A DNA stretch of 64,000 nucleotides from Curvibacter soli (lineage in GTDB: Bacteria > Pseudomonadota > Gammaproteobacteria > Burkholderiales > Burkholderiaceae_C). Below the pieces are notes generated by a model. That model did not search any database. It was not told the origin of the DNA and saw only the letters and a program-made list of their open reading frames with translations. The DNA lies in contig NZ_JARGEN010000058.1 in assembly GCF_029211125.1 (NCBI RefSeq), forward strand, positions 62,001-126,000. The letters are read 5' to 3'. Made by a program: the position numbers and the translations under genes. Positions 36,065 through 45,476 of the stretch are shown piece by piece. Numbering within the stretch: position 1 is the first letter of the stretch; the number at the start of each line of letters is the position of its first letter.

Positions 36065-36838
36065 ATGGCTTCCCATTGCCCTGTCCTCGCGCCCGTCGCC
36101 TCGGTGCGCCGCTACGGCGGCGAGCACGCCGTGCACGCGCACGACCACGCGCAGATCCTGTTCGCGCTGGCGGGTCGCATGGAGCTGGAGGTGGCGGGCC
36201 GCGCAGCCTTCGTCGATACGGCCTGCGGCATGGTGGTGCCGGCGGGCGCCGCGCATGGCTTCCTGGCCCGACCGGGTACGTACATGTTCGTGATCGACGC
36301 GCCGGCGCAGGCGGGCGTGGAGCGGGTGCGGCGTTTCGCCGTGGACCCGGCGTGGGCAGGGCCGTGGCGCGCGGGCGATGTACCGCAGGCGGTGCCGGCG
36401 CCAATCCTGGATGCGCCGCGCGTGCCGACGCAAATCCTGGGTGCGCCGCGCGTGCCCGCGCAAATCTTGGATGCGCCGCGCGTGTTGGCGCAAATCTTGG
36501 ATGCGCCGCGCGTGTTGGCGCGGCGGGGGCTGGACCTGGCGCGGCTGGAGGCCGCCGTGGCCGAGGCGCTGCACGAGGACTGGCCCACGGCGCGCATGGC
36601 GGCGCTGTTCTTCCTGAGCCCGGCGCGCTTCCACGCGCGCCTGCTGGAGCTGGCGGGCCAGACGCCGCAGGGCTGGCTGCGCGCGCGCCGCCTGGATGTC
36701 GCCGCGCGCCTGCTGGCGCGCGGGCGCACGCTCGACGCCGCCGCTGCGCAGGTGGGCTACGCCAGCGCCAGCGCGCTGGCCTATGCGCTGCGGCGCGAGC
36801 GTGGCGTGGGCGCGCGGGGGCTGCGGAGCGGGCGCTGA
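36065..36838 (+). CDS. AraC family transcriptional regulator with repeat-expanded linker
   Basis: A 257-residue regulator: cupin-like sensor (about 1-100; HAHDHAQILFALAGRMELEVAG), then a linker, then a two-helix-turn-helix DNA-binding domain (about 160-250; AVAEALHEDWPTARMAALFFLS and DAAAAQVGYASASALAYALRR). The linker (residues about 113-152) consists of four tandem 10-residue units, QILDAPRVLA-like. The second HTH lacks part of the usual AraC signature, so DNA binding may be unusual. Confidence 0.8.
   Translation: MASHCPVLAPVASVRRYGGEHAVHAHDHAQILFALAGRMELEVAGRAAFVDTACGMVVPAGAAHGFLARPGTYMFVIDAPAQAGVERVRRFAVDPAWAGPWRAGDVPQAVPAPILDAPRVPTQILGAPRVPAQILDAPRVLAQILDAPRVLARRGLDLARLEAAVAEALHEDWPTARMAALFFLSPARFHARLLELAGQTPQGWLRARRLDVAARLLARGRTLDAAAAQVGYASASALAYALRRERGVGARGLRSGR
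36401..36520 (+). repeat. Four tandem 30-bp repeats inside the AraC gene
   Basis: Units at 36401-36430, 36431-36460, 36461-36490 and 36491-36520, each coding QILDAPRV(P/L)A. The last two are identical and the first two differ at a few bases. The repeats keep frame, so copy-number change would alter linker length in steps of ten residues. Confidence 0.9.
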
Positions 36839-36931
36839 CGCCGCCGTGCCGACCTCTGCTCCGACCCCGGGTGGGGCGACTTCGCGCGGTGCTCGACATT
36901 TGCCGTGCCAGCGCGGCGCACCATGCGTGGC

Positions 36932-37900
36932 ATGACGACGACGCAACGCGCTTTCACCGCTTCTGCGGCTCGGGGCATCGCGCTGGTGGTGCTGGCCAGC
37001 GTGCTGTGGGGCACCAGCGGCACGGCACAGAGCCTGGGGGCGGCGGGGCTGTCGCCGTTCTGGGTGGGGGCGGCGCAATTGGCGGTGTCCAGCGTGTTCC
37101 TCGGGGGCGTTCTGCTGCCGTCGCTGGGGCCGGGCCGCACGCGCGGATCCGGCTTCACGCTGTGCCCGCGCCGCGCCGGGCTGCGCTGGCCGTGGTTCGC
37201 CTGGGCGGCGGCGGGCATGGGCGGCTACAGCGTGTTCTTCTACGAAGGGGTGAAGCTCGCGGGCGTGGGGGTGGGCACGGCGGTGGCCATCGGCAGCGGG
37301 CCGATCTGGGCCGGGCTGCTGCAGGCCGCGGTGCTGCGCACGCCCCTGCCGGCGCTGTGGTGGGGCGGCACGCTGGTCAGCGTGGCGGGCGGCGCGGCCA
37401 TGGTCGCGGGCCGTGGCGCGGGCGCCGCCGTCTCCTGGCCGGGGCTGGCGATGTGCCTGTTGGCGGGGCTGTCGTATTCGGGCGCGGCGCTCCTCAGCAA
37501 GCGGCTGGTGGGCCGCATGCCGCCCAAGGTGGTCAATTTCTACGTGTTCACCGGGGCCGCGCTGCTGGCCGTCCCCATTGCCTGGCTGCAGGGCGGGGCG
37601 CCGCGGTGGACGTGGCCGGCGGTGCTGGTGGTGGTCTACCTGGGGGTGGTGGTGTCGGGCATCGCGCACCTGCTGTTTTCCATCGGGCTGCGCCATGTCT
37701 CCGGGCCGACCGGGGTGGCGCTGAGTCTGATCGAGCCGGTGGCAGCTTTCGTGCTGGCGATGGCCGTGGTGGGCGAGCGGCCGGAGTGGGTGGCGTTTGC
37801 CGGGCTGGCCGGCGTGCTGGCCGGGCTGGCGATCGTGGTGCGCGCGGAGATGCGGACGCAGGCGCGCGTCGGCGCTGCGGTTCAGGTGCCGCCCACGTAG
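36932..37900 (+). CDS. EamA/DMT family transporter
   Basis: A 322-residue membrane protein with ten predicted helices in two EamA halves (LASVLWGTSGTAQSLG in the first, LAMCLLAGLSYSGAALLSKR in the second). Likely an exporter of small metabolites or drugs. ATG 36932 is used; ATG 36923 is three codons earlier. It follows the AraC regulator by 93 bases and might be its target (inference). The substrate is unknown. Confidence 0.85.
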   Translation: MTTTQRAFTASAARGIALVVLASVLWGTSGTAQSLGAAGLSPFWVGAAQLAVSSVFLGGVLLPSLGPGRTRGSGFTLCPRRAGLRWPWFAWAAAGMGGYSVFFYEGVKLAGVGVGTAVAIGSGPIWAGLLQAAVLRTPLPALWWGGTLVSVAGGAAMVAGRGAGAAVSWPGLAMCLLAGLSYSGAALLSKRLVGRMPPKVVNFYVFTGAALLAVPIAWLQGGAPRWTWPAVLVVVYLGVVVSGIAHLLFSIGLRHVSGPTGVALSLIEPVAAFVLAMAVVGERPEWVAFAGLAGVLAGLAIVVRAEMRTQARVGAAVQVPPT

Positions 37901-38520
37901 GGGTTGCTGCGGCGCTCGCGCCCGAAGCTGCTTTCGGGGCCGTGGCCGGGGATGAAGACCGTGCCGTCGCCCATGGGCCAGAGGCGCTGGGTGATGCTGT
38001 CGATGAGCTGCTGGTGGTCGCCCTGCGGAAAGTCGGTGCGCCCGATGCTGCCCGCGAACAGCACGTCGCCCACGAAGGCGCGGTCGATCTGCGGCGCATG
38101 GAACACCACGTGGCCCGGCGTGTGGCCGGGGCAGTGGCGCACGGCGAGCGTTTCCTGGCCTATCTGCACCGTGTCGCCGTCGTGCAGCCAGCGCGTGGGC
38201 GCGAACGGCTCGGCGGGCGCAAAGCCGAACATCGCGGCCTGCTGCGGCAGCGCGTCGATCCAGAACTGGTCGCCCTCGTGCGGGCCGACGATGGGCAGGC
38301 CCAGCCGCCGCGCCAGTTCGCCCGCGCCGCCGGCGTGGTCGATGTGGGCGTGGGTGAGCCAGATCTGCCGCAGGCGCAGGCCGCGGCGCTCTGCCTCGGC
38401 CTCGATGGCGGGCAGGTCGCCGCCCGGGTCGATCACGGCCGCCTGCGCGGTGGCATCGCACCAGAGCAGCGAACAGTTTTGCTGGAAGGCCGTGACAGGG
38501 ATGGTGTGGTAGTGCAGCAT
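37882..38520 (-). CDS. MBL fold metallo-hydrolase (GloB-like)
   Basis: A 212-residue metallo-beta-lactamase-fold hydrolase. Metal motif THAHIDHAGG (residues about 56-65), HCPGHTPGHVVF, and a third ligand in FVGDVLF and PGHGPES. Closest in layout to YcbL/glyoxalase II type thioester hydrolases. Convergent overlap of 19 bases with the EamA gene's end. Starts 33 bases from the divergent M48 peptidase gene. Confidence 0.9.
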   Translation of the reverse strand: MLHYHTIPVTAFQQNCSLLWCDATAQAAVIDPGGDLPAIEAEAERRGLRLRQIWLTHAHIDHAGGAGELARRLGLPIVGPHEGDQFWIDALPQQAAMFGFAPAEPFAPTRWLHDGDTVQIGQETLAVRHCPGHTPGHVVFHAPQIDRAFVGDVLFAGSIGRTDFPQGDHQQLIDSITQRLWPMGDGTVFIPGHGPESSFGRERRSNPYVGGT

Positions 38521-38553
38521 GGGTGCCGTAGTAAACGCCCTAGACTTTACGGC

Positions 38554-39438
38554 ATGCGCACAATCGAACCAAACCTGTCGCCACATGAGACCTTCGGCGC
38601 GTGCCGCCCGGGCTGCTGCCCCGCCGCCCGCGCGCCATGGCAGGCGCGGCGCGCCTTCGTGCTGGCCGCGGCTGCCGTGGCCGCACCGCTGCATGCGCAG
38701 GTGGACGTGGGCGACGCCTCGCGGCTGCGCAGCCTGGTGCCGGCGGATTCGCTGGAGCGCTCGGCCACCCAGCAGTATGCGCAGATGCTGGCCCAGGCCC
38801 GCGCGCAGCGGGCGCTGGCGCCCGACGGCAACCCACAGTTGCAGCGGCTGCGCGCCATCGCGCGGCGGCTGATCCCGTTCGCGGCGGCCTGGAACCCGCG
38901 TGCGCGCGACTGGCGCTGGGAGGTCAACCTGATCGGCAGCAGGCAGATCAACGCCTTCTGCATGCCGGGCGGCAAGATCGCGTTCTATACGGGCATCCTC
39001 GACCAACTTCAGCTCACCGACGACGAGGTGGCGATGGTCATGGGCCACGAGATGGCGCACGCGTTGCGCGAGCACGCCCGCGCGCGCATCGCCAAGACGC
39101 AGGGCACGGGGGCGCTGCTGTCGCTGGGCGCGCAACTGCTGGGCCTGGGGCAGGTCGGCGATATGGCGGCCAACGTGGGCACGCAGCTCATTTCGCTGAA
39201 GTTCAGCCGCACCGACGAGAGCGACGCCGACCTCGTGGGGCTGGAACTGGCGGCGCGCGCCGGCTACCGGCCCGAGGCGGCGGTGAGCCTGTGGCGCAAG
39301 ATGGGGCAGGCCGGCGGGGGCAGTGCCGGCATCGGCTTTTTGTCCACCCACCCCTCGGGGCCGGAGCGCATCCGCGAGCTGGAGTCGAACGTGCCCAAGG
39401 TGCAGGGACTGTACGAGCAGGCGCGCGGGCGCGGCTGA
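38554..39438 (+). CDS. M48 family metallopeptidase
   Basis: A 294-residue zinc protease. The zinc motif HEMAH is at 165-169 and the third ligand Glu lies in TDESDADLVGLELAARAGY. A signal-like hydrophobic stretch (ARRAFVLAAAAVAAPLHAQ, about 31-49) suggests export to the periplasm. C-terminal STHPSGPERIRELE is common to LoiP/YcaL-like envelope proteases. ATG 38554 is used. Confidence 0.9.
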   Translation: MRTIEPNLSPHETFGACRPGCCPAARAPWQARRAFVLAAAAVAAPLHAQVDVGDASRLRSLVPADSLERSATQQYAQMLAQARAQRALAPDGNPQLQRLRAIARRLIPFAAAWNPRARDWRWEVNLIGSRQINAFCMPGGKIAFYTGILDQLQLTDDEVAMVMGHEMAHALREHARARIAKTQGTGALLSLGAQLLGLGQVGDMAANVGTQLISLKFSRTDESDADLVGLELAARAGYRPEAAVSLWRKMGQAGGGSAGIGFLSTHPSGPERIRELESNVPKVQGLYEQARGRG

Positions 39439-39464
39439 AGGGCGTGCGCTCGCGGGCCGGTTTT

Positions 39465-39525
39465 GGGGCCAAATAGGCCTCCAGCGCCCATGGATAAAGC
39501 GGTAGCAGCTATTGAAACAGGAGCA
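39465..39525 (-). repeat. Dispersed Comamonadaceae-type repeat, copy e
   Basis: On the minus strand: AGCTGCTACCGCTTTATCC then GCGCTGGAGGCCTATTTGGC. Between the M48 peptidase stop and the xthA remnant. Confidence 0.6.
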
Positions 39526-39540
39526 TTCGGCGTGGCTCGG

Positions 39541-39649
39541 AGCGTGAAGTCGTAGTCCACCGTCGGGGGTGCGTGGTCGCTGAACTTCTGCGCCCTGTGA
39601 ATGTGCTCGGCGCGCGCCAGCGCGGGCGAGGCCAGGCGGGTAGTCGATG
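39541..39649 (-). pseudogene. Leftover 3' end of xthA (exonuclease III)
   Basis: On the minus strand it reads LASPALARAEHIHRAQKFSD and [12 protein letters not shown], matching the C-terminus of the intact exonuclease III at 41 kb. Bases 39540-39594 are identical to 41002-41056 except one. No start is present, and the stop codon is changed (TGA to CGA), so reading runs on. It lies on the far side of the ATPase gene and suggests that the DNA between was added at the xthA 3' end. Confidence 0.8.
39543..39594. repeat. Direct repeat flanking the ATPase segment, left copy
   Basis: Near-identical to 41005-41056 (one mismatch over 55 bp when extended). Together they bound a 1.4-kb segment and lie in the xthA coding end, as attachment-site duplications of gene-end integrations do. 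Confidence 0.75.
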
Positions 39650-39731
39650 GGGTAGAAGCGACATTTATCGCTGGTTTGAGCGGACGAATGTGGTTGTCGC
39701 CTGGGTCTTTGCAGCGTGCATTCATAGCGAT

Positions 39732-39749
39732 ATTCATGAATTTATGAAT
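39732..39749 (+). promoter_or_regulatory. Inverted repeat and AT-rich promoter region of the ATPase gene
   Basis: ATTCAT-GAATTT-ATGAAT dyad in a markedly AT-rich 70-base leader just before the ATPase start. TTGTAA near 39753 and TATAAA near 39774 (15-base spacing) could be -35 and -10 elements; the spacing is short. The dyad overlaps the upstream edge and may be an operator. Confidence 0.4.
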
Positions 39750-39788
39750 AAATTGTAATTTTGAAAAGATTACTATAAACTCCTAGGC

Positions 39789-40976
39789 ATGGATCCTATT
39801 CGCAACCCCTTCGCTCCAGGAGCAGGTACCCCGCCTCCTGAGCTTGCCGGCCGCGACGAATTGCGTGCCTCACTTCATATAGCGCTTGAGCGAGCCCGTA
39901 TTGGCCGTCCAGCCAAGAGTGCAATGCTTGTGGGATTGCGTGGCGTCGGCAAGACTGTGCTTCTTGATCGCATTCGAGAGGATGCAGAAGCAGCGGGCAT
40001 CCACACTGTCCGGATTGAGGCGCCGGAAGGTCGCTCCCTCCCTGCTCTATTGGCTCCGCAGTTGCGTCAGGCACTTTTACGACTCAGTCAAGTGGCCGCA
40101 GCAAAAGACTATGCGGTTCGCGGCTTGCGGGCCCTTGCAGGTTTTGCCAGCAAGCTCAAAGTGACCTACGGGGACATTGAAGTTGGCATCGACTATGACG
40201 CGGAGCCTGGGCTTGCCGACAACGGCGACCTGGAGCATGACCTTCAGGCGCTCATTGAGCAGGTGGGATTGGCCGCCAAATCAGCCAACACCGCGCTGGC
40301 CATCTTCATCGACGAATTGCAGTACGTTGAGGTAACACAACTTGCCGCCTTGATCACTGCCATGCACAGGACCGAGCAGCGGCAATTGCCGGTGGTGTTA
40401 GTCGGCGCCGGCCTGCCTCAGTTGCGTGGGCGCATGGGGAATGCGAAATCTTATGCCGAGCGTTTGTTCGACTTTCCGCAAATCGGTCCGCTGCCACCAC
40501 AAGCCGCCCGGCGAGCCATCGAGAAGCCGCTCGACGACGAGGGCGTGAGCATCGTCCCTGCGGCCTTGGAGCAGATTCTGGTATTGACGCAAGGCTACGC
40601 ATACTTCCTGCAGCAGTGGGGCAGTCATACTTGGCGGGCTGCGTCGTCTTCACCCATCACTGAGAATGATGTTGCAACCGCATCCGTCACGGCCGTTGCA
40701 GCGTTAGATGAAAGCTTCTTTCGGGTTCGCTTCGACCGTCTGACACCCAAGGAGAAAAAGTACCTGCGGGCGATGGCTGAACTTGGGGCAGGTCCCCACC
40801 GGTCAGGCGACATTGCTGCCTGCTACAAGGCGAATGTTTCATCGCTGGCCCCAACCCGAAGTTCGCTCATCAGCAAGGGCATGGTTTGGAGCCCGAACCA
40901 TGGTGACACGGCATTCACGGTGCCGATGTTCGACGAGTTCATGAAGAGATCTATGCCTGGTGACGACTGGCGGTAG
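39789..40976 (+). CDS. AAA/STAND-like ATPase with C-terminal winged helix, solitary
   Basis: A 395-residue P-loop ATPase. Walker A GLRGVGKT (49-56), Walker B ALAIFIDELQ (169-178), a sensor-1-like LPVVLVGAGLP (200-210), then a C-terminal winged-helix-like region (about 310-390; RLTPKEKKYLRAMAEL, ACYKANVSSLAPTRSSLISKG). This is the Orc1/Cdc6-like or archaeal-ATPase/STAND layout, often found in mobile and defence loci. Base composition is clearly lower in GC than neighbours. No partner gene lies beside it. The ribosome site (CCTAGGC) is weak. The function is unknown; a defence or plasmid-partition-like role is inference. Confidence 0.8.
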   Translation: MDPIRNPFAPGAGTPPPELAGRDELRASLHIALERARIGRPAKSAMLVGLRGVGKTVLLDRIREDAEAAGIHTVRIEAPEGRSLPALLAPQLRQALLRLSQVAAAKDYAVRGLRALAGFASKLKVTYGDIEVGIDYDAEPGLADNGDLEHDLQALIEQVGLAAKSANTALAIFIDELQYVEVTQLAALITAMHRTEQRQLPVVLVGAGLPQLRGRMGNAKSYAERLFDFPQIGPLPPQAARRAIEKPLDDEGVSIVPAALEQILVLTQGYAYFLQQWGSHTWRAASSSPITENDVATASVTAVAALDESFFRVRFDRLTPKEKKYLRAMAELGAGPHRSGDIAACYKANVSSLAPTRSSLISKGMVWSPNHGDTAFTVPMFDEFMKRSMPGDDWR

Positions 40977-40998
40977 GCGCCACCTTGCGGCGGGCGCG

Positions 40999-41814
40999 TC
41001 AGAGCGTGAAGTCGTAGTCCACCGTCAGGGGTGCGTGGTCGCTGAACTTCTGCGCCTTAAACACATCGGCAGTCTTGGCAGTCGCTGCCAAGCTTGGCGA
41101 AGCCAGGTGGTAGTCCAGCCGCCATCCGACGTTGTTCGCATAAGCCTGTCCACGGTTGCTCCACCATGTGTAGGCCGTGTCGGTCGCGGTTGGTTGTAAC
41201 TGACGGTAAACGTCTACCAGTCCGCCGCCTTCGTCAGAGATGTGCAACAGTTTTGTCATCCAGGCCCGTTCATCGGGCAGGAAACCGCTGTTCTTCTGGT
41301 TGCTGCGCCAGTTCTTCAAGTCGATCTGCTGGTGGGCGATGTTGATGTCGCCGCAGAGGATGAACTCGCGCTCGGCCTTGCTGCGCATCAGGTGCGGGTG
41401 GAATTCGGCCAGGAAGCGGTACTTGGCGAGCTGGCGTTCCTCGCCCGAGGAGCCGCTCGGAAAGTAGGCGCTGACGATCGAGAGCTTGCGCGCCGGTGTG
41501 TCGAAGCGTAACTCCAGGTAGCGGCCCTCGGCGTCGAATTCGGGCGAGCCGTAGCCGGCAATGACATCGCTGGGCGTGTGGCGCGTGTAGATGCCCACGC
41601 CCGAATAGCCCTTCTTCTCGGCGAAGTGGAAGTACCCGCGCAGGCCGGCCAGTTGCTCGAAGCGGTCCTGCATGTCCGCCGCCTGGGCCTTGATCTCCTG
41701 CACACAAATACAATCCGGGCGGGTTTTCGCGACCCAGGCCTCCAAGCCCTTGGACGCGGCGGAGCGGATGCCGTTGAGGTTGAGGCTGGTCAATTTGAAC
41801 AAAGGATTCCCCAT
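40999..41814 (-). CDS. xthA: Exodeoxyribonuclease III
   Basis: A 271-residue AP endonuclease/3'-5' exonuclease of base excision repair. Motifs: [18 protein letters not shown] (metal Glu), [24 protein letters not shown], and the C-terminal [12 protein letters not shown] (catalytic His). Start ATG 41814 overlaps the pyrE start. A TTG five codons in (41802), preceded by GGGGA, is an alternative. The last third (41.00-41.34 kb) has visibly lower GC than the rest, and its final 54 bases are duplicated at 39.54 kb. Confidence 0.95.
   Translation of the reverse strand: MGNPLFKLTSLNLNGIRSAASKGLEAWVAKTRPDCICVQEIKAQAADMQDRFEQLAGLRGYFHFAEKKGYSGVGIYTRHTPSDVIAGYGSPEFDAEGRYLELRFDTPARKLSIVSAYFPSGSSGEERQLAKYRFLAEFHPHLMRSKAEREFILCGDINIAHQQIDLKNWRSNQKNSGFLPDERAWMTKLLHISDEGGGLVDVYRQLQPTATDTAYTWWSNRGQAYANNVGWRLDYHLASPSLAATAKTADVFKAQKFSDHAPLTVDYDFTL
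41005..41056. repeat. Direct repeat flanking the ATPase segment, right copy
   Basis: End of the intact xthA gene; partner of 39543-39594. Confidence 0.75.
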
Positions 41815-42517
41815 GCAGACAGGTGAGGCGCAAACGGGCGCGGATGACGCGCTGGCGCAGGATTTCGTGCAGTTCGCCGTCGATGCGGGCGTGCTGCGTT
41901 TCGGCGAATTCAAGACCAAGGCGGGTCGCCTGAGCCCGTATTTCTTCAACGCCGGGCTGTTCGACGATGGCGCCAAGCTGGGCCGGCTGGCGCAATTCTA
42001 TGCACGCCGCATCGTCGGCAGCGGCATTGAATTCGACATGGTCTTCGGCCCCGCCTACAAGGGCATCCCGCTGGGCGCGGCGGTCGCCATCGAACTGGCG
42101 CGGCTGGGCCGCAACGTGCCTTTCGCCTACAACCGCAAGGAGGCCAAGGACCACGGCGAGGGCGGCAGCCTGGTGGGCGCGCCGCTCCAGGGCCGGGTGC
42201 TGATCGTGGACGACGTGATGTCCGCCGGAACCGCCGTGCGCGAGTCGATCGCCATCATCCGCGCCGCCGGCGCCACGCCGCACGCGGTGGCCATCGCGCT
42301 GGACCGGCAGGAGAAGGCCACCGAGGATGGGCGCGACGTGGACCACAGCGCCGTGCAGTACGTGCGCAGCCAGCTCGGCATGCAGGTTTGCGCCATCGCC
42401 AAGCTGGCAGACTTATTGCAGTATCTGGCGCATGGTGCGGCGGCTGGCGATCTGGGCGCCCACCACGAGCGGGTGCTGGCCTACCGCCAGCGCTACGGTG
42501 TGGAGGATGCGGGATAA
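41813..42517 (+). CDS. pyrE: Orotate phosphoribosyltransferase
   Basis: A 234-residue enzyme making OMP from orotate and PRPP in pyrimidine synthesis. The PRPP loop is [14 protein letters not shown], and the [11 protein letters not shown] and [15 protein letters not shown] segments are standard. ATG 41813-41815 overlaps the xthA ATG (complement 41812-41814) in the sequence CATG, so the two genes diverge with no spacer. Confidence 0.95.
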   Translation: MQTGEAQTGADDALAQDFVQFAVDAGVLRFGEFKTKAGRLSPYFFNAGLFDDGAKLGRLAQFYARRIVGSGIEFDMVFGPAYKGIPLGAAVAIELARLGRNVPFAYNRKEAKDHGEGGSLVGAPLQGRVLIVDDVMSAGTAVRESIAIIRAAGATPHAVAIALDRQEKATEDGRDVDHSAVQYVRSQLGMQVCAIAKLADLLQYLAHGAAAGDLGAHHERVLAYRQRYGVEDAG

Positions 42518-42526
42518 GGAGATGCC

Positions 42527-43177
42527 GTGGTCTGCAAGGGCGGGATACTGCGCGCTGCCGGTGCGCTGTTGCTGGGTTGCGCGCTGCAGCAACTGCAATT
42601 GCCGGCCCGGGCCCAGGGCATCTACACCTGCGTGGACAGCCACGGCCGCACGCTCACGGCGGACCGCCCGATTCCCGAATGCGCGGACCGGGAGCAGAAA
42701 GAACTCAGCCCCACGGGTGCGCTGCGGCGCAGCATAGGCCCGTCGCTCAGCGAGCGTGAACAGGCCGAGCGCGAGGCGCGCGAGCGCGCCCAGGCCGAGG
42801 AGCGGCGGCGCCAGGGCGACGAGAAGCGGCGCGAACGCGCGCTCGTGAACCGCTACCCCAACCAGGCAGCGCACGATGCCGAGCGGTCCGCAGCGCTCAA
42901 GCAGATCGACGAAGTCATCGCCGCGGCGAACCAGCGCATCGTCGAGCTGCAAAGCCAGCGCAAGGCGTTGGACACCGAAATGGAGTTCTACGCGAAAGAC
43001 CCCGCCAAGGCCCCGGAGAGCCTGAAGCGCAAGTACACCGACAACGACAGCGACGTGCAGGCGCAGCGGCGCTTCATCGAAGACCAGCAGCAGGAAAGGC
43101 AGCGCGTGAACGCGCGCTTCGATGCCGAGCTGGCGAAGCTGCGCCAGCTATGGGCGCAGCAGACCGCCGTGCGCTGA
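42527..43177 (+). CDS. DUF4124-type secreted protein with coiled coil (GTG start)
   Basis: A 216-residue protein: signal peptide (about 1-30, ending ARAQG), a short DUF4124 domain (IYTCVDSHGRTLTADRPIPEC), then a long charged coiled coil (about 75-215, rich in Glu, Arg, Gln). GTG at 42527 follows AAGGAGA with good spacing, which decides the start. Nine bases after the pyrE stop. Probably periplasmic; function unknown. Confidence 0.8.
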   Translation: MVCKGGILRAAGALLLGCALQQLQLPARAQGIYTCVDSHGRTLTADRPIPECADREQKELSPTGALRRSIGPSLSEREQAEREARERAQAEERRRQGDEKRRERALVNRYPNQAAHDAERSAALKQIDEVIAAANQRIVELQSQRKALDTEMEFYAKDPAKAPESLKRKYTDNDSDVQAQRRFIEDQQQERQRVNARFDAELAKLRQLWAQQTAVR

Positions 43178-43192
43178 CGGCCCGCGTTCCCC

Positions 43193-44638
<1,446 letters not shown>

Positions 44639-44657
44639 ATGCGTTGTGTCGAAGAAA

Positions 44658-45476
44658 TCAGGGTTGCCAAAGCGTCTTGGCGCTCGAATTCAGCGCCACG
44701 ATTTTGTCCCAGTCAATGGAAGCGTCGGGGCGGCAGAAAGCTTGGGTGAAGTCGGCCGTGAAGCGGGTATGCAAGCGGGCGAAGGCTTGCTCGAACTCAT
44801 CGTTGCGCTGGCGTGCCTCGTGGCCCAACGGTTCGATGATTTGCCGGTACAGCAGCGGCTCGCCAGAAATCAAATGCCAGAAATCTTGCCCGCAGAGTTT
44901 GAGGTAATTGCCGGTTTTGGCGGGGTGCGCATCCGCGCCGTAGCAGCAACCATTGACGGCCATGACATGCTCGCGTGGCCCGGCGATGCGGCGGGCTCTG
45001 TCGAAGTTCTGCACCATTTTCGCGATCTGCGACGAGTTGCCCCAGTTCGGGCCGCTTTTGATGGACACGATGTAGCGCGTTCCGTCGCGGGAGAACTCCA
45101 GGTCAATCCCCTCCGTCGTGGACTTCCTGCCGCCATATGCCTGCGCGCAGATGTGGATGGCTAGGAGCCTGTCGGACTTGGAAGTCGCCGGCTGCAAATC
45201 GGCCGCAGCAGTCCATTTTTCACCCGCTTCTTGACCCATAGCTGGGCTATGGGCCTGCGAAGCGGGCAAAAACTGTCCTCGCTGGGGCCGATTCTCGCTA
45301 TCGGCGCTCCAAGCCCGACAGGCTCCTAGCCCTTCGAGAAAGGCGCCAAACAGCGTTTCTTCCTGCGCCGAAAGATGCGCGAGCCGCAGTCCCTCAAGAC
45401 TCGCCAGGCGCTTGCTGTGAAAGTCCGCAGCGATCCGATTCTGGACGTACTGTCTTGCGGCTTCGCTGAGTGACAT
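44658..45476 (-). CDS. Type II restriction endonuclease (PmeII-type), with inserted element
   Basis: A 272-codon gene partnering the adjacent methyltransferase. A PD-(D/E)xK-like core is read as GIDLEFSRD (Asp 125, Glu 127) followed by VSIKSGPNW (Lys 140), and [10 protein letters not shown] is typical of PmeII-type enzymes as I remember them; the family call is provisional. ATG 45476 overlaps the methyltransferase end by 83 bases. Residues about 51-105 are encoded by an inserted terminal-inverted-repeat element; without it the sequence would join as [13 protein letters not shown]. The enzyme may be disabled or may tolerate the insert. GC is lower than gatA or gatB. Confidence 0.75.
   Translation of the reverse strand: MSLSEAARQYVQNRIAADFHSKRLASLEGLRLAHLSAQEETLFGAFLEGLGACRAWSADSENRPQRGQFLPASQAHSPAMGQEAGEKWTAAADLQPATSKSDRLLAIHICAQAYGGRKSTTEGIDLEFSRDGTRYIVSIKSGPNWGNSSQIAKMVQNFDRARRIAGPREHVMAVNGCCYGADAHPAKTGNYLKLCGQDFWHLISGEPLLYRQIIEPLGHEARQRNDEFEQAFARLHTRFTADFTQAFCRPDASIDWDKIVALNSSAKTLWQP
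45161..45329. mobile_element. MITE-like element inserted in the restriction endonuclease gene
   Basis: Ends are inverted repeats: left CTAGGAGCCTGTCGGACTTGG (45161-45181), right CCAAGCCCGACAGGCTCCTAG (45309-45329), with one mismatch. If the 4-bp CTAG is the duplicated target, the net insertion is 165 bp, exactly 55 codons, so the host frame survives. The interior (about 45182-45308) has no transposase. Read on the minus strand it codes a stop-free 55-residue stretch whose end, [13 protein letters not shown] recognise as a recurring spurious sequence in related genomes. Confidence 0.8.

Noticed and set aside
36401-36520. Possible CRISPR array
   Set aside because: The 30-bp units are directly adjacent without spacers and lie in frame inside a gene, so they are a coding tandem repeat.
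36055-39438. Plus-strand open frame of over 1,100 codons ending at the M48 peptidase
   Set aside because: The conserved M48 protein starts at 38554; the rest is a shadow of the AraC, EamA and antisense MBL genes.
39573-39758. Short plus-strand open frame before the ATPase gene
   Set aside because: It overlaps the xthA remnant on the other strand and has no recognisable features.
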